Assembly (NCBI GenBank): GCA_002170915.1 | Contig: NHHQ01000068.1 | Span: 1 to 10,225, forward strand | Direction of reading: 5' to 3' | DNA: 10,225 nucleotides | Source: Rhodospirillaceae bacterium TMED167 | GTDB taxonomy: Bacteria; Pseudomonadota; Alphaproteobacteria; Rhodospirillales_A; UBA2165 | Shown: positions 1 through 6,560 of the stretch, piece after piece | Layout: every line of letters begins with the position of its first letter | How positions within the stretch are numbered: the first letter of the stretch is position 1 | The notes under the pieces: model-generated | Told to the model about the DNA's origin: nothing | Seen by the model: the letters and a program-made list of their open reading frames with translations, nothing else | The model's database searches: none | Position numbers and translations under genes: made by a program

Positions 1-10
1 AGAACGTTTT

Positions 11-400
11 GTGGAGGAAACGCTTTCCAGTATAAACTTCCAATTTCTCACCGTTCAGGCAGCAATCGCAGGAGTAATTTATCCAATTGTAATCGGACTT
101 GTTGGCTTGTTATTTCAGCAAGGACAAAGAAGTGCATCGAGGTTGAATGTATTTTTCAAAGAAACAGAAACGGTCTTTACAGGTGGAAGTGCATTATTAT
201 TGATAATTGTGATCTCTTCAGAAAGCTTCTTTTTTAAGATATTCAACATAAGAGAGTTATTGTCGATCACACTATTAAATCTAGGCTGGCTAATTTTTAA
301 TATTTGTGGAACCGGTCATTTTTTGTGGAAAAGTATCAACTTTCTCCGTCCGGAGCGGCGTCCGCGGATTATCAATCGTTATTTAGCCATGACAATTTAA
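11..400 (+). CDS. Membrane protein fragment, unrecognised, 3' end fused to recombinase sequence
   Basis: I do not recognise this protein. The reading frame is open to the left edge of the window and the GTG at 11 has no visible ribosome binding site, so the true start may lie outside. Hydrophobic segments lie near residues 15-36, 58-75 and 80-106, which suggests an integral membrane protein. The region is visibly richer in A+T than the genes to the right. From about position 340 the frame crosses DNA that, one frame over, encodes the C-terminal part of a tyrosine recombinase. The last 15-20 residues (Arg/Pro-rich) are therefore probably not native. Most likely this is the N-terminal piece of a longer membrane protein cut by a rearrangement, but a genuine short protein cannot be excluded. 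Confidence 0.4.
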   Translation: MEETLSSINFQFLTVQAAIAGVIYPIVIGLVGLLFQQGQRSASRLNVFFKETETVFTGGSALLLIIVISSESFFFKIFNIRELLSITLLNLGWLIFNICGTGHFLWKSINFLRPERRPRIINRYLAMTI

Positions 401-654
401 TCAAACGTCATTTCAAACCTTTGTTGGCTGAAATTGATGTGGAGGAATTAGTCTGGCATAGTCTCCGGCACTTCGCTGTTTCTACCTGGATAGAACAGGG
501 GCTCTCAGCAAAATCTGTGCAGACCTATGCTGGGCACAGCAGCCTTTCGGTTACAATGGACCGATACGGCCATATGTTTCCCAACGAAGAGCATAAAGCG
601 AGGATGGATGCAATTGCAGGCGAGATATTGGGCCTGCCACAGAAGCGTACGTAA
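340..654 (+). pseudogene. Tyrosine recombinase (phage-type integrase), C-terminal fragment
   Basis: The frame open from 304 to 654 shows the C-terminal catalytic half of a tyrosine recombinase. Numbering from the first ATG at 304, the visible active-site pieces are the HxxR box (His52, Arg55 in WHSLRH), the GHSS box (His78), and the nucleophile Tyr88 in DRYGHMF. The segment before them (SPSG... then HFKPLL) matches the usual lead-in to that box. The N-terminal SAM-like DNA-binding domain and the first catalytic arginine are missing, since the sequence upstream belongs to the membrane-protein frame. A full integrase is about 300-400 residues; only about 100 remain. It cannot be an active recombinase and is best read as a remnant of a mobile element. 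The exact left boundary is estimated. Confidence 0.75.
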
Positions 655-765
655 CAGATATCACTTTAAGCCATGGTGGCGGCTTATTAGCAGAAACCGG
701 ACTAAATCACTTCTATTTGTTTAGTTCAGCTATTAGCCAGGAACGGACGTCTAACTTTAATTTCC

Positions 766-1044
766 GTGGAATTTAAATTACAATTCCTAAACAAAAATTC
801 CCTGTTAGATTGGTGGATCCTAATATTTCTGGGCGTGATCGGCGGCGCTGCTCAGTTCGCGTCCTACACCTGGTCTCTGGGTTGGATTACACCGTCGACC
901 GCGGGAATTGCCCTCACCCTGGCGCCGATTTCCGCGTTTCTTTTTGCCTGGCCGCTTTTGGGCGAGATCATCAGCCTGCGGGCCATTATCGGACTGATCC
1001 TGGTCGTCAGCGCGATTGTCATCATGAACAGACAAACGCACTGA
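766..1044 (+). pseudogene. EamA/DMT-family transporter, C-terminal fragment
   Basis: The 92-codon frame begins at a GTG with no convincing ribosome binding site. From about residue 13 it reads as the last part of an EamA (drug/metabolite transporter) domain. A helix with a GVIGGAAQ turn is followed by the TPSTAGIALTLAPISAFLFA helix, the family-typical LLGE loop, and a final helix ending in VMNR-like residues. Family members are about 280-300 residues with ten helices; only the last three or so remain. The first dozen residues are Lys/Asn-rich and look unrelated. The 111 bp before it (655-765) hold no gene I can recognise. It is probably a truncated, non-functional relic. A short membrane peptide could still be made. 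Confidence 0.65.
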
Positions 1045-1103
1045 TAGGTGTTGGCGAATCCGGTACGCCCGGCCGAAGTTGATGCCGAATGGCGGGCGGA
1101 CAA

Positions 1104-2168
1104 TTAAATCAGGGGTTTGCCACCGAAACGCTCCTGCCACAGCGGCAGCGCCTCTGAATTGACCACATAATTGGGAACGGTCCCGCGAAGCGCGGCCAGG
1201 ACCGCCTCTTCAACCCATGGAATCGCCGGGACCAATCCGCCGCCGCGATTGGCTGATACCATATGAGGTGACAACAATACTTTGTCTTCAAGGCCCAGTA
1301 GTGGTGATTGGGGATCAGGCGGTTCCTGCGTCATCGCATCAAGGGCGGCGCCGGCGATTTTATCCTGTAAGAGGGCGTCGACCAGCGCATCGGTATCAAC
1401 ACAGGGACCGCGCGCCGCATTGACGACGACGGCGCCGGGTTTCATTTTGTCGATCGCCCCGGTTGAAATGATGTTTCTGGTCTCTTCATTCAAATCGCAG
1501 TGCAGCGTGATGACGTCCGATTTTGTTAAGAGCGTCTCCAGGTCGACCGACCGCACGTTGTGGTGCACGAATTTGGCGTCCTCGACATGGGGGTCATACC
1601 CCACCAAAGTCACCCGCCAGGGCGCAAACAAATCGGCAATGCGCGAGCCGATCCGCCCGAGGCCGATGATGCCGATCGTGATCCCTCCGTAGCTGTCACT
1701 TAGGCGTGAGCCCAGGTAAGTACCGAACAGCGATGGGTCCCGCCAGCCGCCCGCTTTAACGGTGCGGTCCTTTTCCCGCAATTTTTTCAGCAGGCAAAGG
1801 ATCGCGGCAAATGTTCCTTCCGCCACGCCGCCCCAATTGCTTTCGGTCGGGCTGTGAGTGACCAGGATGCCTTGCTGCGTCGCCAGGTCGAGATCGACAT
1901 TGTCGTAACCGTTTGAGTAATAGGCGACGAGACGCAGATCGGGAGCGCTGGCAAAGGATTGGTCATTGATGCGAAGCGTTCGGTTTGCGACACCGGCAAC
2001 CGCCACGGTGTCGGCGTCGAGGATCAGATCTTCGGGCCGCGCGCCTTTTATGTGAGCATCCCAGCGACCGCCCTCCCAGATGGCCTCGGCACCAGCCTTT
2101 TCGAGCCTGCGATAGGAATCGCCGCTCTCATCGACGGCGTGATAGATCCTGACCTTTGGTTTCGCCAT
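1104..2168 (-). CDS. D-isomer-specific 2-hydroxyacid dehydrogenase, NAD-dependent
   Basis: A 354-residue oxidoreductase of the D-2-hydroxyacid dehydrogenase family, which interconverts 2-oxoacids and D-2-hydroxyacids using a nicotinamide cofactor in the cytoplasm. The Rossmann motif GLGRIG lies at residues 169-174, and Asp192 at the end of the second strand favours NAD over NADP. The catalytic trio is present: Arg253 (NAARG), Glu282 (TQEPP) and His302 (LSPHM). Length is within the family range, slightly long. The start at 2168 is supported by AGGAG nine bases upstream (plus-strand ctcct at 2178-2182), which overlaps the TAG stop of the IclR gene ahead of it, so the two are probably translationally coupled. 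It is the last gene of the leftward operon. The substrate (glyoxylate, hydroxypyruvate or another 2-oxoacid) cannot be told from sequence alone. Confidence 0.93.
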   Translation of the reverse strand: MAKPKVRIYHAVDESGDSYRRLEKAGAEAIWEGGRWDAHIKGARPEDLILDADTVAVAGVANRTLRINDQSFASAPDLRLVAYYSNGYDNVDLDLATQQGILVTHSPTESNWGGVAEGTFAAILCLLKKLREKDRTVKAGGWRDPSLFGTYLGSRLSDSYGGITIGIIGLGRIGSRIADLFAPWRVTLVGYDPHVEDAKFVHHNVRSVDLETLLTKSDVITLHCDLNEETRNIISTGAIDKMKPGAVVVNAARGPCVDTDALVDALLQDKIAGAALDAMTQEPPDPQSPLLGLEDKVLLSPHMVSANRGGGLVPAIPWVEEAVLAALRGTVPNYVVNSEALPLWQERFGGKPLI

Positions 2169-2180
2169 TTCGATTATCTC

Positions 2181-2996
2181 CTAGGATCGGGTCGCTGCGG
2201 CCTTGAGGTCGGGCTCGGCCTGCGGTTGACCGCCGAGGCCGAGGGCTTCTTCAAGCCGCGCCATCTCATCACCGATGGCTTCCGCCGTCCCGCGCACCAT
2301 CATCGCAAACTCCCGGGTTGCCTCGGGTGTACAGCGTTTTTCCGAGATAGCCATGCTGACGCTTGCCAGAATCTCACCCTGGCCGCCGAAGATGGGCGCA
2401 CCAACACCGACAACGCCCGGATCGACCTCGCCTGCCTCGCTGACATAATAGCCGGCCTTGCGTATGGCACGCAGATGCGCCCGGAAGGCATTCCAGTCGT
2501 TTCCGAGACCCGCCTCACGGATTTCCTGAGCCTGCTCGAGAAAAATGTCTTTGAGGCGGCGGGTCGCAAGGTTGGCAAGAATGATCTTGGTGGTCGCACC
2601 ATAAAAGAGCGGCATGGTTCGACCCCGCGCAAAGCTCACCCCGATGTCTTCGGCGTCGCCTTCCTGATGAATGCAAAGCACCGTGTTCGGATAAAATCGG
2701 CCAAGCATGACTATCGCACGGCTTTCCTCACGAAGTTGCGCCATCAGCGGTGGTGCCACCCGCAAGAGCGGATCGGTGAGCCGAATCTGTCGATCAAGCT
2801 TCAAGATAACGGGCCCTAGTGTATAGGCGCCACTAGCCATCGGTACCAAAAGACCGGAATCCGTCAGGGCACGGAAATACCGATAGATGGTGCTCCGCGA
2901 CCGGCCAAGACGTTCGGTCGCGTCGTCAATCGTCCAGACGGGTTCCCTTGTCGAAAACAAGTGCAACACGTCGAGCATTTGGTTGAGGCTACTCAT
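2181..2996 (-). CDS. IclR-family transcriptional regulator
   Basis: A 271-residue regulator with the two-part IclR layout. The N-terminal winged helix-turn-helix covers about residues 5-65, with the recognition region around GRSRSTIYRYFRAL (31-44) and a short wing (SGAYTLG, 55-61). The C-terminal effector-binding domain spans about 75-250, with the conserved RGRTMPLFYGATTK segment (124-137) and VGVGAPIF (196-203). Family members usually bind a small catabolic substrate or intermediate and control neighbouring operons as dimers or tetramers. It lies 33 bp after the FAD oxidoreductase gene and 12 bp before the hydroxyacid dehydrogenase gene, with no room for a strong promoter of its own, so it is probably made from the divergent promoter at 4700-4728. 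The ribosome binding site is weak. The last 20 or so residues form a low-complexity tail. Control of both divergent gene blocks is inferred from position. Confidence 0.93.
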   Translation of the reverse strand: MSSLNQMLDVLHLFSTREPVWTIDDATERLGRSRSTIYRYFRALTDSGLLVPMASGAYTLGPVILKLDRQIRLTDPLLRVAPPLMAQLREESRAIVMLGRFYPNTVLCIHQEGDAEDIGVSFARGRTMPLFYGATTKIILANLATRRLKDIFLEQAQEIREAGLGNDWNAFRAHLRAIRKAGYYVSEAGEVDPGVVGVGAPIFGGQGEILASVSMAISEKRCTPEATREFAMMVRGTAEAIGDEMARLEEALGLGGQPQAEPDLKAAATRS

Positions 2997-3029
2997 GCTG
3001 ATCCACTTTGTTGGTCACCGCGCCCAGGC

Positions 3030-4670
3030 TCACGTCTTCGGTTCAGAAACGGCGTCCACCCAGGGTTCGACAACGCGTTTTGCGTCGAACGGGGGCCACC
3101 ATTTGTCGATGCCCAGCGCCTCGGCGATGGCATTCGCCCCGTTGTACCCGGACCCACCAGTTGCATGACCGCCTGGATGGGTCGAGGAGCCACACATAAA
3201 GAGCTTGTCGATCGGGGTCTTGTACTGCATGCCGGGCCAGGGACGATTCCAACCCAACTGACTGACGGTGATCTTGCCGCATGTGATGTCGCCTTCGATC
3301 ATGTTGGGAAGATACTCCTCGATGTCTTTTGGTGTATAGGCAAATCGCCCGGCGATGTTTTCATCGGTCATGTTGGGCGCATATTCGCGCAGCTTGGCAA
3401 TGAATTGTTCGCCGACCTCTTTGGCGATCTCGGGCCATTTCTCAGCACCGCCGTCGGCCAGGTCAAACGGAGCCGGCAAACCGATATAGGCGACGTGACA
3501 TCCTTCGGGTGCGGACGTTGGGTCAAAAATGGTCGACAAACCAAAATCGACACCGATGATCGGCGGGATCTTGCCGGACGCCAACGCGTCCCCGATCCGT
3601 TCAAAATCGCCCTTTTCTTCGAAACCGATGGTGAACTTCCAGGCATCATTGATGAGCGGTTCCTGCTCGGCCATCGTAAAGCGCGGCCGGTCCTTCAAGG
3701 CGAGGTGGACCCGGAACAGCGACGCTCCCTTGAATTGGAAGTCGGCTGCTTTTTCGGCCAGATCACCCGGCAACTTTTCCTCGTCGATCATGAAGAGGAA
3801 GGTGTGGACCGGGTCGATGGCGCTCGCCACAAAACGATCCGCATGGATCTCGGTTCCATCCCCAAGGGCGATCCCATAGGCCGCATTGCCCTCGACCAAG
3901 ATCTTCGCAACCGGTGTGCTTTCAAAAATCTCACCACCGTTTTCCCGGACGATTTTGGCCAGCGCCAAGGGGATCTGTTTGATGCCGCCAACGACATGGG
4001 TCGTTTTTTCAACAAACCAATTGAGGATCGTCTCCAAAACGAGAGCTGGGAGACCTTTTTCGTTGACGTCATATTCAGCCGATGTGGCGCCACGGATGAA
4101 CGACAATCGGCAATAGTCGGATTCAAACAACTCGTAGGCATATTCGAGCGGGCTGTAGTTGCGCACCACGTCCATATACTCCTCGCCACCCTCGTGGCTC
4201 AGGATCCATTTTTCCCATTCCTTAGGTGGTTTGGGCGGTGAGTAAAGTTCTGGCAGGATGAAGTCGACATACCAACGCCGCCACTTTGGTGCGATCTGGC
4301 GATACGTTTCGGCGTCTTTTTCAGAGATCCGCTTGATCGACTCGTATGTCTTTTGCCAGTCCTGATGGTAGATGAAATATTCGTCCTTGCGCACGAACGC
4401 CATTTTGGGATCGGGAAAGACAAATTCGACGCCGTACTTTTCGAGTTCGAGATCGAAATTCGCCGGGCACTCGTGAATCTTGGAATAGTGTGCATGGAGC
4501 TGATGTTTGAAGCCGGGAGCCGTTACCTCGTCGGTGGCAAATCCTCCGCCGACGGAATCGCGCGCTTCGAACACCGCGATCTTGAGGCCGGCCCTTGCCA
4601 GATAGGCCGCGGTGATCAAGCCGTTGTGGCCCGCGCCGATAATGATTCCATCGTAGCGTTTGTCGCTCAT
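3030..4670 (-). CDS. FAD-dependent oxidoreductase, phytoene desaturase/PYROXD2-like
   Basis: A 546-residue flavoprotein of the amine-oxidase/phytoene-dehydrogenase superfamily. The N-terminal FAD-binding Rossmann fold shows GAGHNG (12-17), an acidic Glu35 for the ribose, and the following RDSVGGG turn (37-43). The C-terminal FAD signature is clear at 490-515, with CGSSTHPGGHATGGSGYNG and an Ala-rich helix after it. Start choice: ATG at 4668-4670 is preceded by GGGAGAGGA at suitable distance and gives the typical MSDKRYDGIIIGAG opening. An ATG eight codons further upstream (4694) has no such support and would lie almost on the predicted transcription start. Nothing else nearby suggests carotenoid synthesis. 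The enzyme sits back-to-back with an ETF/EtfD electron-transfer operon, so a dehydrogenase role handing electrons to ETF is plausible. The substrate is unknown. Confidence 0.9.
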   Translation of the reverse strand: MSDKRYDGIIIGAGHNGLITAAYLARAGLKIAVFEARDSVGGGFATDEVTAPGFKHQLHAHYSKIHECPANFDLELEKYGVEFVFPDPKMAFVRKDEYFIYHQDWQKTYESIKRISEKDAETYRQIAPKWRRWYVDFILPELYSPPKPPKEWEKWILSHEGGEEYMDVVRNYSPLEYAYELFESDYCRLSFIRGATSAEYDVNEKGLPALVLETILNWFVEKTTHVVGGIKQIPLALAKIVRENGGEIFESTPVAKILVEGNAAYGIALGDGTEIHADRFVASAIDPVHTFLFMIDEEKLPGDLAEKAADFQFKGASLFRVHLALKDRPRFTMAEQEPLINDAWKFTIGFEEKGDFERIGDALASGKIPPIIGVDFGLSTIFDPTSAPEGCHVAYIGLPAPFDLADGGAEKWPEIAKEVGEQFIAKLREYAPNMTDENIAGRFAYTPKDIEEYLPNMIEGDITCGKITVSQLGWNRPWPGMQYKTPIDKLFMCGSSTHPGGHATGGSGYNGANAIAEALGIDKWWPPFDAKRVVEPWVDAVSEPKT

Positions 4671-4699
4671 GCCGGTCCTCTCCCAAGAGCACATTAAGC

Positions 4700-4728
4700 A
4701 GAATATTTCGTAATTTGATATTTGTCAA
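4700..4728 (-). promoter_or_regulatory. Predicted sigma-70-type promoter for the leftward operon
   Basis: Read on the minus strand, a perfect -35 hexamer TTGACA (plus positions 4723-4728) is followed by a 17-base spacer and a -10 hexamer TATTCT (4700-4705, four of six consensus bases). The predicted transcript would start near 4693, leaving a leader of about 23 bases with the ribosome binding site before the ATG at 4670. This fits the FAD oxidoreductase start chosen here. Confidence 0.6.
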
Positions 4729-4731
4729 TAT
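4715..4731. promoter_or_regulatory. Candidate operator: short inverted repeats over both -35 boxes
   Basis: Two small imperfect dyads overlap here: TTGA-6 bases-TCAA (4715-4728) and ATATT-4 bases-AATAT (4718-4731). They cover the shared -35 region of both promoters, where a bound IclR-type dimer could affect both directions. The arms are only 4-5 bp in an AT-rich stretch, so chance occurrence is quite possible. Confidence 0.25.
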
Positions 4732-4750
4732 TTTTAAATTGTGATATATC
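4722..4750 (+). promoter_or_regulatory. Predicted sigma-70-type promoter for the ETF operon
   Basis: On the plus strand a -35 hexamer TTGTCA (4722-4727, five of six consensus bases) is followed by a 17-base spacer and a -10 hexamer TATATC (4745-4750, four of six). Transcription would begin near 4757, ahead of etfB. Its -35 box overlaps that of the opposing promoter by five bases. Confidence 0.55.
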
Positions 4751-4783
4751 TGCCCAATCAAGTGGTTTGCCGCAAAAGGCCTA

Positions 4784-5593
4784 ATGGGTAACTCGATGAA
4801 AATATTGACGTTTGTGAAGCATGTGCCGACATCGGCCGTCACGCCCCGAATTGCCGAGGCGGGCGATCGCATTGAAGAGAGCGGGTTACAATACGAGGCC
4901 AACGAGGCCGATATCTACGCCATCGAAGAAGCTGTCCACCAAAAAGGGGAAGCCGGGGGCGGCGAGATAATTGCCGCAACCATCGGGCCTGACCGAGCCA
5001 AGGAAGCGCTGCACCTAGCCTATGCCAAGGGCGTCGACAAGGTGATCCATGTCATGGACCCGGTGTCAGGGGGGAATGATGCCGGCGTGAACCGATCGGC
5101 GGCCGAGGCCGTTGCCAACAAAGTGGGGCCTGATCTCATTCTGTGCGGTGTTCAGGCAGAAGATGACCTGCAGGGCGAGTTTGGCATCTCCTTGGGACAG
5201 GCCCTCGAGATTCCCGTCATCACCGCCGTCACTGAAATCAATTTGGACACGGATCAAAAAACCGCAACCGTCGTCCGTGAAATCGGCGCTGGTTTCAAGG
5301 AGGAAATTGAGGTCGACCTGCCCTGCGTTCTTACGATCCAATATGGCATCCGGCAGCTGCGCTATACACCTATTATGCAGCTCGTCCGAATGCGGAAAAA
5401 GCCGATCGAGACGCTTGATCTGGCCGACCTTGGCGTTGCGGCAACCGGTACCAGAGGCGGCATGAGAGTGGTCCGTTTGGCCTACCCGGAGGCCGGCGGT
5501 CACTGCCAAGTCCTCGACGGTGCGCCGGGCGAAGCCACCGACAAACTCGTCCGCCAATTGGCCGAAATCGGAGTGCTGAAAGATGCCGGATAA
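4784..5593 (+). CDS. etfB: Electron transfer flavoprotein beta subunit
   Basis: A 269-residue ETF beta subunit, the partner of EtfA that holds the AMP (or second flavin) and contacts the dehydrogenases. The protein opens with MKILTFVKHVP after four extra residues, followed by the conserved NEADIYAIEEA helix (40-50), an IGPDRAKEALHLAYAKG stretch (67-83), and the CGVQAEDDLQGEFG segment (121-134). A region equivalent to the partner-recognition loop of human ETF follows (RYTPIMQLVRMRKKPIE, 193-209). Two starts are possible: ATG at 4784, preceded by AAAAGG, or ATG at 4796, which gives the usual family opening but has a poorer ribosome binding site. It is first in the rightward operon and its 3' end overlaps etfA by 11 bp, so the two subunits are likely translationally coupled. 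Confidence 0.93.
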   Translation: MGNSMKILTFVKHVPTSAVTPRIAEAGDRIEESGLQYEANEADIYAIEEAVHQKGEAGGGEIIAATIGPDRAKEALHLAYAKGVDKVIHVMDPVSGGNDAGVNRSAAEAVANKVGPDLILCGVQAEDDLQGEFGISLGQALEIPVITAVTEINLDTDQKTATVVREIGAGFKEEIEVDLPCVLTIQYGIRQLRYTPIMQLVRMRKKPIETLDLADLGVAATGTRGGMRVVRLAYPEAGGHCQVLDGAPGEATDKLVRQLAEIGVLKDAG

Positions 5594-6548
5594 CGATGTC
5601 CTCATCTTGTGTGAATCGGGCGATGGCCAGGCCGATGTCGGCAACAACCGGCTGATCGCGACTGGGGCGAAACTCGCCGACCAATGGGGCGGCCGGCTGG
5701 TCTGCTTATTAGCCGGAGGGGCCGCGGACGAAACCGCACCCTTGATCGCGCCCCATGTCGATGCCGTCCACGTCGCCGACTTTGCCGGTGGGGATCACAA
5801 TTCCATCGCCCACGCGCACGCCGCCCAGGCCCTCGTCGACGAGCTCAACCCTGCGGCGATCCTCCTGGCGCAAACCTTTCTGGGCATGGACCTCGCACCG
5901 CGGATCGCTGGCCGCCTCGGCGTACGCGCAGCAAGCAACTGCCTGTCGATCACGCCCGCGGGCGACGGTGTGACGTTGACCCGCCCGGTGCAGCGCGGAC
6001 GGATGATCGCGACCGTCGAAGTCGACGTGCGCCCCCTCGTGGCAACCCTCCAGCCGGGGACGGAGGACCTGGGCGCAGGCACGAGAAACGGTGAGGGCAA
6101 GACCTTTCCCGTCCCCGCCGACATCGACGCCAAGGTCCGCCCCCTTAGAACGATCGCCCCGGAAGAAACCGGCGTCGATCTCGCCAAGGAAGAGATCATC
6201 GTCGCGGGGGGCCGTGGGGTTGGCGAAAAAGAAAATTTTGCGCTCATCCAGGATCTGGCCGCGGCCCTTGGAGGCGAGTTCGGCTGCTCGCGCCCCCTGG
6301 TCGATATGGATTGGTTCGACACCGACCGACAGGTCGGCCTCTCCGGCAACAGCGTGAAGCCCAAGCTTTATGTCGCCTGCGGAATATCGGGTGCGCGCGA
6401 GCATCTGCACGGCATGAAGGAATCCGAGGTCATTGTTGCGATCAACCAGGACGCGGAGGCCCCCATCTTCGAAGTGGCCCATTACGGCATCGTTGGGGAC
6501 GTCAACGAGATCCTGCCCGCCCTGATCGAACGCGCCAAACGAACGTGA
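5583..6548 (+). CDS. etfA: Electron transfer flavoprotein alpha subunit
   Basis: A 321-residue ETF alpha subunit. The N-terminal domain (about 1-190) is the less conserved nucleotide-fold part. The C-terminal FAD-binding domain (about 203-320) shows IIVAGGRGVG (205-214), Arg237 in CSRPLVD, QVGLSGNSVKP (250-260), the family signature LYVACGISGAREHLHGM (262-278) with His274, and EAPIFEVAHYGIVGD (292-306). With EtfB it forms the soluble one-electron/two-electron shuttle between a flavin dehydrogenase and the membrane. The ATG at 5583 has GGAG nine bases upstream, inside the end of etfB. His300 stands where the human protein has Asp (VADYGI); the meaning is unknown. The next gene starts 12 bp downstream and encodes the likely quinone-linked acceptor. 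Confidence 0.94.
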   Translation: MPDNDVLILCESGDGQADVGNNRLIATGAKLADQWGGRLVCLLAGGAADETAPLIAPHVDAVHVADFAGGDHNSIAHAHAAQALVDELNPAAILLAQTFLGMDLAPRIAGRLGVRAASNCLSITPAGDGVTLTRPVQRGRMIATVEVDVRPLVATLQPGTEDLGAGTRNGEGKTFPVPADIDAKVRPLRTIAPEETGVDLAKEEIIVAGGRGVGEKENFALIQDLAAALGGEFGCSRPLVDMDWFDTDRQVGLSGNSVKPKLYVACGISGAREHLHGMKESEVIVAINQDAEAPIFEVAHYGIVGDVNEILPALIERAKRT

Positions 6549-6556
6549 AAGGAGGT
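6548..6556 (+). promoter_or_regulatory. Strong Shine-Dalgarno site for the EtfD-like gene
   Basis: AAAGGAGGT begins at the last base of the etfA stop codon and ends four bases before the GTG at 6561. It decides that GTG as the start and suggests efficient translation despite the non-ATG codon. Confidence 0.8.
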
Positions 6557-6560
6557 CGTC

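Noticed and set aside
654..773. Short open plus-strand frame between recombinase and transporter fragments
   Set aside because: Forty codons without start signal or recognisable similarity; treated as non-coding.
768..787. Inverted repeat GGAATT-8 bases-AATTCC just inside the transporter fragment
   Set aside because: AT-rich, short arms, no T-run and no gene ending there; not a convincing terminator or operator.
1045..1103. Possible terminator after the hydroxyacid dehydrogenase
   Set aside because: Only a 4-bp CCGG pairing is visible and there is no U-tract in the right direction.
1959..2819. 286-codon plus-strand frame opposite the IclR and hydroxyacid dehydrogenase genes
   Set aside because: No family features or ribosome binding site; the minus-strand proteins have clear motifs through the whole region.
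2961..4241. Long open frame (426 codons) on the plus strand opposite the FAD oxidoreductase
   Set aside because: It has no recognisable domain and lies entirely antisense to well-supported genes; it is a codon-bias shadow in GC-rich DNA.
5709..6482. 257-codon minus-strand frame opposite etfA
   Set aside because: Antisense shadow; composition is His/Asp/Gly-rich without domain pattern, and etfA is unmistakable.
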